Shown piece by piece: positions 34,466 to 43,014 of a stretch of 64,000 nt of DNA (the first letter of the stretch is position 1; every line of letters begins with the position of its first letter). The notes below the pieces were generated by a model, which was given only the letters and a program-made list of their open reading frames with translations, was not told where the DNA came from and made no database searches. The stretch comes from Streptomyces sp. (GTDB lineage Bacteria; Actinomycetota; Actinomycetes; Streptomycetales; Streptomycetaceae), in NCBI RefSeq assembly GCF_031181705.1, contig NZ_JAPSKN010000008.1, positions 9,381 through 73,380 of the forward strand, in the 5' to 3' direction. The position numbers were made by a program, and so were the translations under genes.

Positions 34466-34654
34466 CCGATGCCCTCCCCCTTCTTCTCACGCGGCGCCCG
34501 GCCGTCCGGTCGTGCCACTTTACGGCGTACGGGCTCGCCCTGGGGGCGCCCTCCGGCCCTCAAAGACGCAGAGATCGCCCCCGGGGTTGCCCGCGGAGAG
34601 GGTGCGCGATGATGGAGGAGTTCCGCTTGCGTTCTTCCTCCGGAAAGGTTCCCC

Positions 34655-35248
34655 ATGGCTCCGCGCATCCTGCTGGCCCGCCACGGACAGACCGAGTGGT
34701 CCCTGTCCGGCAAGCACACCGGCAGGACCGACGTACCCCTCCTGGAGGAGGGCCGGCGGGGCGCGAAGCTGCTCGGGGAGCGCCTGCACCGGGCACCGTA
34801 CGAGGGCCTGCCCGAGGCCGAGGTGCGCACCAGCCCGCTGGCACGCGCGCGTGAGACCTGCGAGCTGGCCGGTTTCGGCGACCGCGCGCGTAGCTGGGAC
34901 GCGCTGCTGGAGTGGGACTACGGGGCGTACGAGGGCATGACCCCGGCGGACATCCAGGCCGTCCGCCCCGGCTGGCTGATCTGGCGCGACGGCGTCCCCG
35001 AGGGCGAGACCCTCGCCGGGATGACGGCCCGGGCGGACGAGGTGGTCGCCTGGGCGCGCTCGGCCGACCGCGACGTCCTGATCTTCGCCCACGGCCACAT
35101 CCTGCGGTCCGTCGGCGCGCGCTGGCTGGGCCTGCCCATCGACTTCGCGGCCCGGATACGGCTGAACCCGACGTCCCTCTCGGTGCTCGGCTGGGCCTAC
35201 GGCGAACCCGCGATCGAGAGCTGGAACGACCTCGGGCACCTGGCGTAG
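34655..35248 (+). CDS. Histidine phosphatase (phosphoglycerate-mutase superfamily)
   Basis: A 197-residue enzyme of the branch-1 histidine phosphatases. Catalytic [10 protein letters not shown] (phospho-acceptor His) sits at the N-terminus; [26 protein letters not shown] and FAHGHILRS (second His) complete the pocket. A GGAAAGG site precedes the ATG. Size and motifs fit a general phosphatase rather than glycolytic mutase (about 250 residues). It stands alone, divergent from the PAP2 gene. Confidence 0.93.
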   Translation: MAPRILLARHGQTEWSLSGKHTGRTDVPLLEEGRRGAKLLGERLHRAPYEGLPEAEVRTSPLARARETCELAGFGDRARSWDALLEWDYGAYEGMTPADIQAVRPGWLIWRDGVPEGETLAGMTARADEVVAWARSADRDVLIFAHGHILRSVGARWLGLPIDFAARIRLNPTSLSVLGWAYGEPAIESWNDLGHLA

Positions 35249-35288
35249 GCCGGGTCCGCGGAAGTCCCTCCTGCCCCGCGGACACGGC

Positions 35289-36740
35289 CTAAGGCGTTTG
35301 GGGTGGGGAGGCGTACCGGTCCAGGAACGCCGACACCCCCGAAGCCCTCCGGTGCGGCAGCAGCACCCGTGCCGTGGTCGCCAGCATCGTCTGGATCCGG
35401 GACGACTGGACCTCCTCCAGCAGGTCCAGCACCCGCATCCCCGCTGTCGCGGCCTCGTCCGGCCGCCCGCCGCGCGCGAGGTCGTCCGCCAGCTCCGCCG
35501 TGTACAGCGCGATGTTCCGCGTGAAGTGCGGGTCCTGCAGTTCCGCCGCCCGCCGCGCGTGCCGTGCCGCGCGGGGCCAGTCGCCCAGCGTGGACCAGCA
35601 CTGCGCCTCCAGTCCCTCCAGCTCGGCCTCGCCGTAGAAGCTCATCCACTCGGGATCCGCGTCCGAGGGGCCCCGCTCGAAGAGGGCCTGGGCGCGGGCC
35701 AGGGCCTGTTCGCAGGCGACGCGGTCGGCGAGGCCGGCCCAGCCGCCCGCCTCGCGCAGCGCGAGCAGCGACATCAGCCGGGCCGAGCCCACGGGCCGGG
35801 CGACGCGCTGCGCGGCCTGGGCGGCCCGGACCGCCTCGCGCGGCCGGCCCGCGTCGCGCGCGAGGAACGCCGTGTTGCAGAAGGCGTGCGCCTCCAGGCC
35901 CGGGTCGCCGGTCATCCGGGCGGTCGCCAGGGCCTCGGCGTAGTGGGAGCGGGCGTCGTCGAAGCGCCCCGAGTCGTGGGCCAGCCAGCCCACCGAGATG
36001 GCCAGTTCCCCGGCGCCCGAGTAGAGCCGGTCCGCCGTCGTCTGCCGGGTCGTCCCGGCGTCCAGCAGGGCGTAGGCGGCGCGCAGCGGGGCGGCCGCGC
36101 GGCGGTAGAGGCCGTCGGCACCGTGCCGGTCGTCGAGCAGCCGGATCCGGCGCACGGCTTCTTCCAGGGCACCCGCGTCGCTCGCCCCGGCGCGGCGCAC
36201 GGGGCGCTGTGCCGCCGAGGCGTCGCGGGCGAGGCCGACGGGCCCCAGTGAGGCGGCGGCCACCGTGGCGCCCCCGCCGGTCATGAACGCGCGACGTAGC
36301 ACGTCGCTCTCCTCGTAGGTGTCGTGCGGGTGGTGCGGGTCGTAGGGGTTCTGCGTTTCATACGGCTCGCCCGCCCCGCTGGTCTCACGCGTGGCGTCCG
36401 CCGGGTTCGTGGTGCGTGTCCAGGGCGTGTCGTCGGTGTCGCGCGCCCGGCGTCCGCGTACCGACGAGCGGGGCGCGAACCCCAGGTCGGTGAGGGCGCG
36501 GCCCGGGAACATGTGCAGGAACACCCGTTCGTATGCGTAGTTGGGGCAGCGGATCTCACCCGCCTCGACCCGGCCGATGTAGCGCGCGTCACAGCTGACC
36601 TGCTCCCCGATCTCCAGGGCGGCCCGGCGGATCGCCGCGGCGAACTCGGCCGGTGAGCGCTGCCCGCGCAGCCGCCGGAAGGCGAGATTCGGCCGTGCCG
36701 GACGGTCGGGTTGAGACGAGGTCACCGCAGACGACGCCAT
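35289..36740 (-). CDS. HTH-TPR regulatory protein
   Basis: A 483-residue protein; the ATG at 36740 has a GAGAGGA site. An N-terminal XRE-like segment (RSPAEFAAAIRRAALEIGEQVSCDARYIGRVEAGE) precedes a linker with His/Asp/Tyr runs. A Gly/Ala-rich stretch (FMTGGGATVAAASLGPVGLA) follows, then TPR-like helical repeats to the C-terminus. This layout is common among Streptomyces developmental or antibiotic-control proteins, but I cannot name this one. It converges on the histidine phosphatase with a 40-base gap. Confidence 0.85.
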   Translation of the reverse strand: MASSAVTSSQPDRPARPNLAFRRLRGQRSPAEFAAAIRRAALEIGEQVSCDARYIGRVEAGEIRCPNYAYERVFLHMFPGRALTDLGFAPRSSVRGRRARDTDDTPWTRTTNPADATRETSGAGEPYETQNPYDPHHPHDTYEESDVLRRAFMTGGGATVAAASLGPVGLARDASAAQRPVRRAGASDAGALEEAVRRIRLLDDRHGADGLYRRAAAPLRAAYALLDAGTTRQTTADRLYSGAGELAISVGWLAHDSGRFDDARSHYAEALATARMTGDPGLEAHAFCNTAFLARDAGRPREAVRAAQAAQRVARPVGSARLMSLLALREAGGWAGLADRVACEQALARAQALFERGPSDADPEWMSFYGEAELEGLEAQCWSTLGDWPRAARHARRAAELQDPHFTRNIALYTAELADDLARGGRPDEAATAGMRVLDLLEEVQSSRIQTMLATTARVLLPHRRASGVSAFLDRYASPPQTP

Positions 36741-37040
36741 GGCCGGGTCCTCTCGTGCGAACCGTCGAACCATGCCGGACCAGGGCGACCCGGGATGGTT
36801 CGTCCGCATCGTCGGCCCTGTGTCCGGCGGGCAAGAACGTACCTGCTGTGACGGACTCCTCACGCCGGGTTTGGCTACAAACCGGATATCCCATCCGTGA
36901 TCTGCCATGAAGTGCCATCCTTTGCGGCTGACTTGTGCCGTAGCCGTTGACGGGCCGCCGCGTTGAACCCTGTGGACCGGGAGGAGGCCCCCGTCTCCCG
37001 ACCGCTCGTCCAAGCAGGGGTTTTCGTGGTGGAGGCCGGG
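36741..37040. other. Divergent intergenic region
   Basis: 300 bases between the HTH-TPR gene and the small Prim-Pol-like gene. It is locally AT-richer around 36880-36920 (ATATCCCATCC region), consistent with promoters. No gene or clear operator seen. Confidence 0.4.
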
Positions 37041-37436
37041 ATGGAGACCAGCCGGATCAACGATCCTCGTACGCCGCCGAGCACACCGGCGGTGGGCTGC
37101 GATGTGGTGACGGTGCCGGCGCGGCAGGGGTTGGAGGCGGTCGACATCCTGCGGCGCGGACCGGGAGAGGCGGTGGGGCCCGTGCTGCACGACGACGGGG
37201 GCGGCACGCTCGGCTTCCTCGTCCCGCCGGGGACGGCCGCGGCCTGGGACGTGCCGGGGAGCACCTGCACGGGGACCGACGGACGCGGGCTGTCCCTCGC
37301 GCCCCAACCCCCGGTCGAGGGCTCGGACTGGCTGCTGCCGCCGGGCGAGGCGGACCTCGCGACGGACCCTGCGGTGCTGCGCAGGGCCCTGGGGGAGGCC
37401 GCCCGCACGATCGAGGCGGCCGACAGCTGCCGCTGA
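37041..37436 (+). CDS. Second Prim-Pol-like small protein
   Basis: A 131-residue protein from the ATG at 37041, five bases after GGAGG. CDVVTVPARQGLEAVDIL ... GPVLHDDGGGTLGFLVPPGTA ... GSDWLLPPGE parallels blocks of the protein encoded at 28315 (FDVVSAPAVFGRRMLDRL ... GRTLLFAAPGTA ... SRWLVAPDT), so the two are paralogues. The metal-site position again reads D-V-V rather than DxD. Probably a non-catalytic Prim-Pol-fold protein; role unknown. Confidence 0.75.
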   Translation: METSRINDPRTPPSTPAVGCDVVTVPARQGLEAVDILRRGPGEAVGPVLHDDGGGTLGFLVPPGTAAAWDVPGSTCTGTDGRGLSLAPQPPVEGSDWLLPPGEADLATDPAVLRRALGEAARTIEAADSCR

Positions 37437-37474
37437 GGGGCGCCCGGGCCGGTGATGGGCCGGGGGGTGTCGTG

Positions 37475-37598
37475 GCCGGGGCGGTGGGTCGCGGGGTGCG
37501 GCTGTCGTTGCCGGGGCGGTGAGTTCCGGGGTGTTGCCGCCGGGCCGGGTGGGTGCCGGGGTGTTGCTGCCGGGGCGGTGGGTCGCGGGGTGCGGCTG
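37475..37598. repeat. Two 30-bp direct repeats in a GC-skewed spacer
   Basis: An identical 30-base segment occurs at 37475-37504 and 37569-37598 (period 94), each ending GTCGCGGGGTGCGGCTG. Weaker GTGTTGCCGCCGGG-type echoes lie between. The spacer is strongly G-rich on this strand. It could be decayed tandem coding sequence or a structured 3' region; no gene is supported. Confidence 0.6.
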
Positions 37599-37694
37599 CG
37601 GCTGCCGGCCGGTGGGGCCCGGGGTGTCGTCGCCGTGTGTCCCTTGCCACCGCCGTGTCGTGCCGTGCCGCCGCCCGGCAGGCGTACGTTCCGC

Positions 37695-37714
37695 TTATCG
37701 GGGCGCCCCGATAA
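37695..37714. promoter_or_regulatory. Perfect 20-bp palindrome upstream of the methyltransferase-like gene
   Basis: TTATCGGGGCGCCCCGATAA is a perfect inverted repeat ending seven bases before the ATG at 37722. The TTATC/GATAA ends are unusual in this GC-rich background. Its position suits an operator blocking transcription or initiation; I do not recognise the regulator. Confidence 0.6.
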
Positions 37715-37721
37715 TGACCCC

Positions 37722-38591
37722 ATGGGAAAGTCCAGGAGCGGCCGGCGCCGGCAGGCCGACGCGGAGACCGTCGTCGCGAACGTCGACGGCGGGCTCGCCG
37801 AGCTGATCCCCGACCGCGACCGGCCCCGCGCCCGGACCCTGGTGATCGACGGAGCCCCGCAGTCGCACGTCGACCTGGACGACCCGGCGTACCTGTCCTT
37901 CGAGTACCAGCGCCGCCTCGGCCATGTGATCGACCTCGTCGCCCCGCCGGGCCGGCCGGTGCACGCCGTGCACCTCGGCGGGGGCGCGTTCACCCTCGCC
38001 CGCTACATCGCCGCCACCCGCCCCCGCTCCACCCAGCAGGTCGTCGAGCGCGACGCGGCCCTGGTCCAACTCGTGCGCCGCGAACTTCCCCTGGACCCCA
38101 CCGCACGCATCCGGGTGCGCTCCACCGACGCCCGGGAGGGACTCGCCAAGGTGCCCGACGGCTGGGCCGACCTCGTCGTCACCGACGTGTTCAGCGGGGC
38201 CCGGACCCCGGCCCACCTGACCTCGACCGAGTTCCTCGACGACGTCCGCAGGGTCCTCAGGCCGGGCGGGGTGCACGCCGCCAACCTGGCCGACGGGCCG
38301 CCGCTGACCCACCTGCGCGGCCAGATCGCCACCGCCGCCGCCCGCTTCGAGCAGCTCGCGCTGGTCGCGGACCCGACGGTGCTGCGCGGCAGACGCTTCG
38401 GCAACGCCGTCCTGGTCGCCTCCGACGCGCCGCTGCCGATCCCCGAGCTGACCCGCCGCGCCGCCTCCGACCCGCATCCGGGCCGGGTCGAGCACGGCAG
38501 GACGCTCACCGACTTCACCGGTGGGGCCGTGCCCGTGACGGACTCCGCGGCGGTGGCGTCCCCGGCCCCGCCCGCCTCGGTGTTCCGATGA
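37722..38591 (+). CDS. Spermidine-synthase-like class I methyltransferase-fold protein
   Basis: A 289-residue protein, MGKSRSGRRRQADAETV. The Rossmann motif VHAVHLGGGAFTLARYIA and the acidic VVERDAALVQLVRREL match the spermidine synthase fold (SpeE-like), and VVTDVFSGARTPAHL gives the catalytic-loop position. The N-terminal substrate domain of true SpeE is only partly present, so this may be a fused-fold or methyltransferase relative rather than a polyamine synthase. No ribosome site is evident and the palindrome ends seven bases upstream of the ATG. Confidence 0.83.
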   Translation: MGKSRSGRRRQADAETVVANVDGGLAELIPDRDRPRARTLVIDGAPQSHVDLDDPAYLSFEYQRRLGHVIDLVAPPGRPVHAVHLGGGAFTLARYIAATRPRSTQQVVERDAALVQLVRRELPLDPTARIRVRSTDAREGLAKVPDGWADLVVTDVFSGARTPAHLTSTEFLDDVRRVLRPGGVHAANLADGPPLTHLRGQIATAAARFEQLALVADPTVLRGRRFGNAVLVASDAPLPIPELTRRAASDPHPGRVEHGRTLTDFTGGAVPVTDSAAVASPAPPASVFR

Positions 38592-38606
38592 CCGCGCAGG
38601 CGGCGC

Positions 38607-39131
38607 TCAGTAGGTCCCGATCTCCACGCGCGGCGGCCCGTCGTGCCAGGTGCAGAACACCGACACGCGCTCCGCGCCCCGGGAGAACTCCACGCGGATC
38701 CACGACTCCGTCTTCCACACCTGCATCGACCAGCCCGCGCCGGGGGTCGCAGAGACGAGGGAGGCGGACGCCGTCCCGAGGTCGAACACCGCCCGGCCGC
38801 CGTCGGTGTCGTAGCTCCTGACCCGGCCGGTGGCCGCCGGTGAGGGGGAGGGGCTGGGTGCCCGGGTGGGGGAGGGAGCCGGCTTCGGCGTCGTGGGCGG
38901 TGGGTTCGAGGGGGTCCGCTTCGGCTCGGGGGTCCGTGCCCGCGGCGGGGGCGGCGGCGGGGACGGCGGCCGCGACTTTGGCGCCGCCCCCTCGGCGGCC
39001 CTGATGGGCAGGGCCCGCGGCGGATCGTAGGCCGTGCCCGCCATCACCGTGTGGACACCCCACCACGACAGCGTGACCGCCGCCCCCGTGGCGAGCAGCC
39101 AGGCCAGTACGTGAACGAGTCCTCTGCGCAT
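38607..39131 (-). CDS. Membrane-anchored protein with proline-rich linker
   Basis: A 174-residue protein. An N-terminal transmembrane helix (HVLAWLLATGAAVTLSWWGV) is followed by a long extracytoplasmic Pro/Arg/Lys/Ser linker (about residues 55-100) and a C-terminal beta-rich domain (FDLGTASASLVSATPGAGW ... WIRVEFSRGAERVSVFCTWHDG) containing one Cys. I do not recognise the domain. It is divergent from the two-component system 134 bases away and could be a surface sensor or target; that link is inference. Confidence 0.75.
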   Translation of the reverse strand: MRRGLVHVLAWLLATGAAVTLSWWGVHTVMAGTAYDPPRALPIRAAEGAAPKSRPPSPPPPPPRARTPEPKRTPSNPPPTTPKPAPSPTRAPSPSPSPAATGRVRSYDTDGGRAVFDLGTASASLVSATPGAGWSMQVWKTESWIRVEFSRGAERVSVFCTWHDGPPRVEIGTY

Positions 39132-39264
39132 CGCGGGCCATCCTGCCTCACGGGTCCCACGCGTTGTCCACACACGGGCCCCCGCGGGCGCACTCGTTGT
39201 CCCCACCACGGAAGTTGTCCACAGGCCCGCACCCGGCTGTTCGGGATGGCGTACGGTGCGGCGC

Positions 39265-39969
39265 ATGGCAAGTGTGCTCGTGGTCGAGGACGACCCGTTC
39301 GTACGCTCGGCGCTCATCCGGCATCTGACCGACGCCTCGCACACCGTGCGCAGTGTCGGGACGGCGCTGGAAGCGCTGCGCGAGGTCGCCCATTTCCGCT
39401 TCGACGTGGTCATCCTGGACCTCGGACTGCCCGATCTCGACGGGTCCGAGGCCCTGAAGATGCTGCGCGGTATCACGGACGTACCGGTGATCATCGCCAC
39501 CGCCCGGGACGACGAGACGGAGGTCGTCCGGCTGCTGAACGCCGGTGCGGACGACTACCTCACCAAGCCCTTCTCGGTCGAACACCTCTCGGCCCGCATG
39601 GCCGCCGTGCTGCGCCGCGCCCGCTCCGGCGCCGGGGAGGCCGAGCCGTCCCCCGTGCTCCGGGTCGGTGGCCTCACCGTCGACCCGCTGCGCCGCCAGG
39701 CCGAGTTGGACGGCGCGCGGCTGGACCTCACCCGCCGCGAGTTCGACCTGCTCGCCTTCCTGGCCCGCCGCCCCGGAGTCGTGGTCCCGCGCAAGGAGCT
39801 GCTCGCCGAGGTCTGGCAGCAGTCCTACGGCGACGACCAGACCATCGACGTCCACCTGTCCTGGCTCAGGCGGAAACTGGGCGAGACGGCCGCCAACCCC
39901 CGCTATCTGCACACCCTTCGGGGCGTCGGCGTGAAGCTCGAACCGCCGGGGGCGGAGGCGCCGCGATGA
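39265..39969 (+). CDS. OmpR-family response regulator
   Basis: A 234-residue response regulator. Receiver domain: acidic pair in VVEDDPF, phospho-acceptor Asp52 (VVILDLGLPDLDG), Thr in IIATARD and Lys in DDYLTKPFS. The C-terminal winged helix carries LDLTRREFDLLAFLARRPG and QTIDVHLSWLRRKLGE. Both halves are complete. It is co-transcribed with the sensor kinase through a four-base ATGA overlap. Confidence 0.95.
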   Translation: MASVLVVEDDPFVRSALIRHLTDASHTVRSVGTALEALREVAHFRFDVVILDLGLPDLDGSEALKMLRGITDVPVIIATARDDETEVVRLLNAGADDYLTKPFSVEHLSARMAAVLRRARSGAGEAEPSPVLRVGGLTVDPLRRQAELDGARLDLTRREFDLLAFLARRPGVVVPRKELLAEVWQQSYGDDQTIDVHLSWLRRKLGETAANPRYLHTLRGVGVKLEPPGAEAPR

Positions 39970-41351
39970 GGTGGGCCCTGGTCAAGGTGTCGCTGGCCGT
40001 GACCACGATGGTCGTACTCGCCTTCGCCGTACCGCTCGGGCTCGTCATCCGCGAGATGGCCCGCGACCGCGCCTTCTCCAACGCCGAGCGGGAGGCCGCG
40101 GCCGTCGCCCCCGCCCTGTCCATCACCACCGACCGCGACCAGCTGGAGCGGGTCGTCGCCTCGGTCGGCTCCGACGCCGGGATGGCCGTGCACATCCCAG
40201 CGGGCGACGGCCAGCGCGCCCTCGAACTCGGGCGGCAACGCGCCGCCGACCAGGACATCGCGGCCGTGCGGAGACTGGGCCGGGCCTCCACCACCGGCGT
40301 CCCCGGCGGCTCCACGCTGCTCCAGCCGGTCGCGCTCAGCACCGGCGAGATCGCGGTCGTCGAGGTGTACGTGCCGGAGTCCGAGGTCACCAACGGCGTG
40401 GGCACGGCCTGGGCGGTGCTCGCCGGGGTCGGTCTCGCGCTGATCGTCGGCTCCGTCGCGGTGGCCGACCGGCTCGGGGTGCGCATGGTCCTGCCCGCCC
40501 GGAGCCTGGTCGAGGGGGCGCGCGAGCTGGGCGAGGGCAAGCTCGGCGCCCGCGTCCCGGAGGAGGGTCCGAGCGAACTGCGGCTCGCGGCGGTCGCGTT
40601 CAACTCGATGGCCGACCAGGTCGTCCAACTCCTGGCCAACGAGCGGGAGCTGGCGGCCGACCTGTCCCACCGGCTGCGCACGCCCCTGACCGTGCTGCGG
40701 CTCAACACCGCCTCGCTCGGCGAGGGGCCGGCCGCGGAGCAGACCCGGACCGCGGTCGAGCAGCTGGAGCGCGAGGTCGACACCATCATCCGTACGGCCC
40801 GGGAGGCCAAGCCCCAGACGGCCGCGGCGGGTCCGGGAGCGGGGTGCGACGCGGCCGAGGTGGTGCGGGAGCGGATGGCGTTCTGGTCCGCGCTCGCGGA
40901 GGACGAGGGCCGCAAGTGGCGGGTGGCCGGGGCCGACCGGCCGGTGCGCATCCCCGTGGCGCGCGCCGACCTGGCCGCCGCGCTGGACGCGCTGCTCGGC
41001 AACGTCTTCCGGCACACCCCGGAGGGCACGGCCTTCGCGGTCGACGTGCACAACGCCGAGGACGCGGTGATCGTCCTCGTGTCCGACGCGGGACCGGGCA
41101 TACCCGACCCCGAAGCCGCCATGGCGCGGGGCCGCGGCTCCGGCAGCGACGGCTCGACCGGGCTCGGGCTGGACATCGTGCGCCGGCTCGCGGAGTCCAC
41201 CGGCGGGGACGTCCGCATCGGCTCCTCGGTGCTCGGCGGGACCGAGGTGCGGATCTGGATCCAGCTGGACGGGAGAGCCCCGTCCGGCGGAGGCCACCGG
41301 CAGCTGCGGCGCCGACGGCGCGGCAGGCCGGCCGCCTCCAGACAGTCCTGA
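39966..41351 (+). CDS. Sensor histidine kinase
   Basis: A 461-residue kinase with two transmembrane helices (about 6-28 and 140-165) bracketing an extracytoplasmic domain of about 110 residues, then HAMP, the HisKA H-box (AADLSHRLRTPLTVL, phosphorylated His) and a HATPase domain with N-box-like LLGNVFRHTPEGT, SDAGPGIPD and GSTGLGLDIVRRLAEST. The signal is unknown. Its ATG overlaps the regulator stop. A histidine-poor basic tail ends the protein. Confidence 0.94.
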   Translation: MRWALVKVSLAVTTMVVLAFAVPLGLVIREMARDRAFSNAEREAAAVAPALSITTDRDQLERVVASVGSDAGMAVHIPAGDGQRALELGRQRAADQDIAAVRRLGRASTTGVPGGSTLLQPVALSTGEIAVVEVYVPESEVTNGVGTAWAVLAGVGLALIVGSVAVADRLGVRMVLPARSLVEGARELGEGKLGARVPEEGPSELRLAAVAFNSMADQVVQLLANERELAADLSHRLRTPLTVLRLNTASLGEGPAAEQTRTAVEQLEREVDTIIRTAREAKPQTAAAGPGAGCDAAEVVRERMAFWSALAEDEGRKWRVAGADRPVRIPVARADLAAALDALLGNVFRHTPEGTAFAVDVHNAEDAVIVLVSDAGPGIPDPEAAMARGRGSGSDGSTGLGLDIVRRLAESTGGDVRIGSSVLGGTEVRIWIQLDGRAPSGGGHRQLRRRRRGRPAASRQS

Positions 41352-41457
41352 AGGCGGGCGTCCACCGGTGCGCCCAGGGCAGCGAGCCGCCGACGGTACT
41401 GACGACCGAGGCTGACTCCTCGGCGGGGGCGCGGCACCCGCGCCCCCGGCCTCCCGG

Positions 41458-42894
41458 TCAGACCGCGTCGATCTCCGGCAGCGTCCCCGTCCGCGCCGCC
41501 TGCGCGTACCAGTGGGCGCTGGTCTTCGGGGTGCGCTCCAGCGTCGCGTAGTCGACGTACACCGCGCCGAAGCGCTTGCCGTAGCCGTACGCCCACTCGA
41601 AGTTGTCCATCAGGGACCACAGGAAGTAGCCCCGGACGTCCGCGCCGTCGGAGATCGCCCGGTGGACCGCCGCCAGGTGGCCGTGCAGGTAGGCGACCCG
41701 CTCCGGGTCGTGCACCCGGCCGTCGGAGTCCATCTTGTCGTCGTAGGCCGCGCCGTTCTCGGTGATGTACAGCGGCAGGCCCGGCGCCTCCCGGGTGTAG
41801 CGCATGATCAGCTCGTGCAGGCCGGTCGGGTCGATCGTCCAGCCCATCTCGGTGCGGTCGCCGGGCGTCTGGTGGAAGGCGACGTCGTCCGCGGCCGGCC
41901 ACGGCGAGTGCTCGCTCGACCCGTGCCCGTCGGCCCGCGGCGCCTTCGCCGACGCGTCCGCCGCGGACACCAGGGCGGGCGTGTAGTAGTTGAGGCCCAG
42001 CGCGTCCAGCGGCTGCCGGATCAGCGCCAGGTCGCCGTCCAGGACGTAGTCCCAGTCGGTGAGGCCGGCCGTCGCCGCGTACAGCGTCTCCGGGTAGGCA
42101 CCGTGCAGGATCGGCCCGTGGAAGACGCCGTTGGCCAGGTCGTCGATGCGGCGGGCCGCCGCCAGGTCCGCCGGGTCCTGCGAGAGCGGGCGCACCACCG
42201 AGGAGTTGAGGCTGATGGCCACCGAGTTGCGGGCCGGCATGGCCGACCGCAGCGCGGAGGCGCCCAGCCCGTGCGCCAGGTTCAGGTGGTGCGCGGCACG
42301 CAGCGACGCCGCCGGATCCGTCCGGCCCGGCGCGTGCACCCCGGAGGCGTAGCCCAGGAACGCGCTGCACCACGGCTCGTTGAGCGTGATCCACTGCTCC
42401 ACCCGGTCGCCCAGCGCCTCGCCGACGATCTGCGCGTACTCCGCGAACCGGTACGCCGTGTCACGCTCCGGCCAGCCGCCCGCGTCCTCCAGCTCCTGCG
42501 GCAGGTCCCAGTGGTAGAGGGTGACGGCCGGCTTGATGCCCTTGGACAGCAGCTCGTCCACCAGCCGGCGGTAGAAGTCCAGGCCCTTCTGCACGGCCGG
42601 GCCCCGGCCGGTCGGCTGCACCCGCGACCACGAGACGGAGAAGCGGTAGGCGCCCAGGCCCAGCTCCGCCATCAGCGCCACGTCCTCGCGGTAGCGGTGG
42701 TAGTGGTCGACAGCGATGTCACCGTGGTCACCGCCGGCCGTCTTGCCCGGCGTATGGCTGAAGGTGTCCCAGATCGACGGCGTACGGCCGTCCTCCCGCA
42801 CCGCGCCCTCGATCTGGTACGCGGAGGTCGCCGCGCCCCAGAGGAAGGCGGGAGGGAAGGTCACCGGAGTGGCCGGGTTCTCGGAGTCAGGCAT
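41458..42894 (-). CDS. bglC: GH1 beta-glucosidase
   Basis: A 478-residue cytosolic glycoside hydrolase family 1 enzyme. The acid/base Glu173 is in TLNEPW and the nucleophile Glu379 in [21 protein letters not shown] at the N-terminus is the GH1 N-terminal signature. No signal peptide, so it splits imported cellobiose/cello-oligosaccharides into glucose inside the cell. Last gene of the cebEFG-bglC cluster, 120 bases after cebG. A near-perfect CebR operator (42894-42907) overlaps its start codon and ribosome site. Confidence 0.95.
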   Translation of the reverse strand: MPDSENPATPVTFPPAFLWGAATSAYQIEGAVREDGRTPSIWDTFSHTPGKTAGGDHGDIAVDHYHRYREDVALMAELGLGAYRFSVSWSRVQPTGRGPAVQKGLDFYRRLVDELLSKGIKPAVTLYHWDLPQELEDAGGWPERDTAYRFAEYAQIVGEALGDRVEQWITLNEPWCSAFLGYASGVHAPGRTDPAASLRAAHHLNLAHGLGASALRSAMPARNSVAISLNSSVVRPLSQDPADLAAARRIDDLANGVFHGPILHGAYPETLYAATAGLTDWDYVLDGDLALIRQPLDALGLNYYTPALVSAADASAKAPRADGHGSSEHSPWPAADDVAFHQTPGDRTEMGWTIDPTGLHELIMRYTREAPGLPLYITENGAAYDDKMDSDGRVHDPERVAYLHGHLAAVHRAISDGADVRGYFLWSLMDNFEWAYGYGKRFGAVYVDYATLERTPKTSAHWYAQAARTGTLPEIDAV

Positions 42895-42907
42895 GGAAGC
42901 GCTCCCA
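42894..42907. promoter_or_regulatory. CebR-type operator overlapping the bglC start
   Basis: TGGAAGCGCTCCCA differs by one base from the CebR palindrome TGGGAGCGCTCCCA. Read on the minus strand it contains the GGGAGCG ribosome site of bglC and abuts its ATG, so repressor binding would block initiation or an internal promoter. Confidence 0.8.
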
Positions 42908-43014
42908 TTGGGGTCGTGGAGACCGACGGTGGAGGGGGAGGAGAAGAGGAAGAGGGGAGGAGAAGGGAGAGGAGGGGCCGGAGCGGCGTCGGCCCGGCCC
43001 CTGGAGCCAGGGCG

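Noticed and set aside
30923-34612. Very long plus-strand open frame (over 1,200 codons) opposite the nuclease-helicase operon
   Set aside because: Composition is Arg/Gly/Ala/Val repeats without domains; it mirrors well-supported minus-strand genes and is explained by third-position GC bias.
37437-37721. Small protein gene in the repeat-rich spacer
   Set aside because: Reading frames give only Gly/Val/Arg/Cys low-complexity products without a ribosome site.
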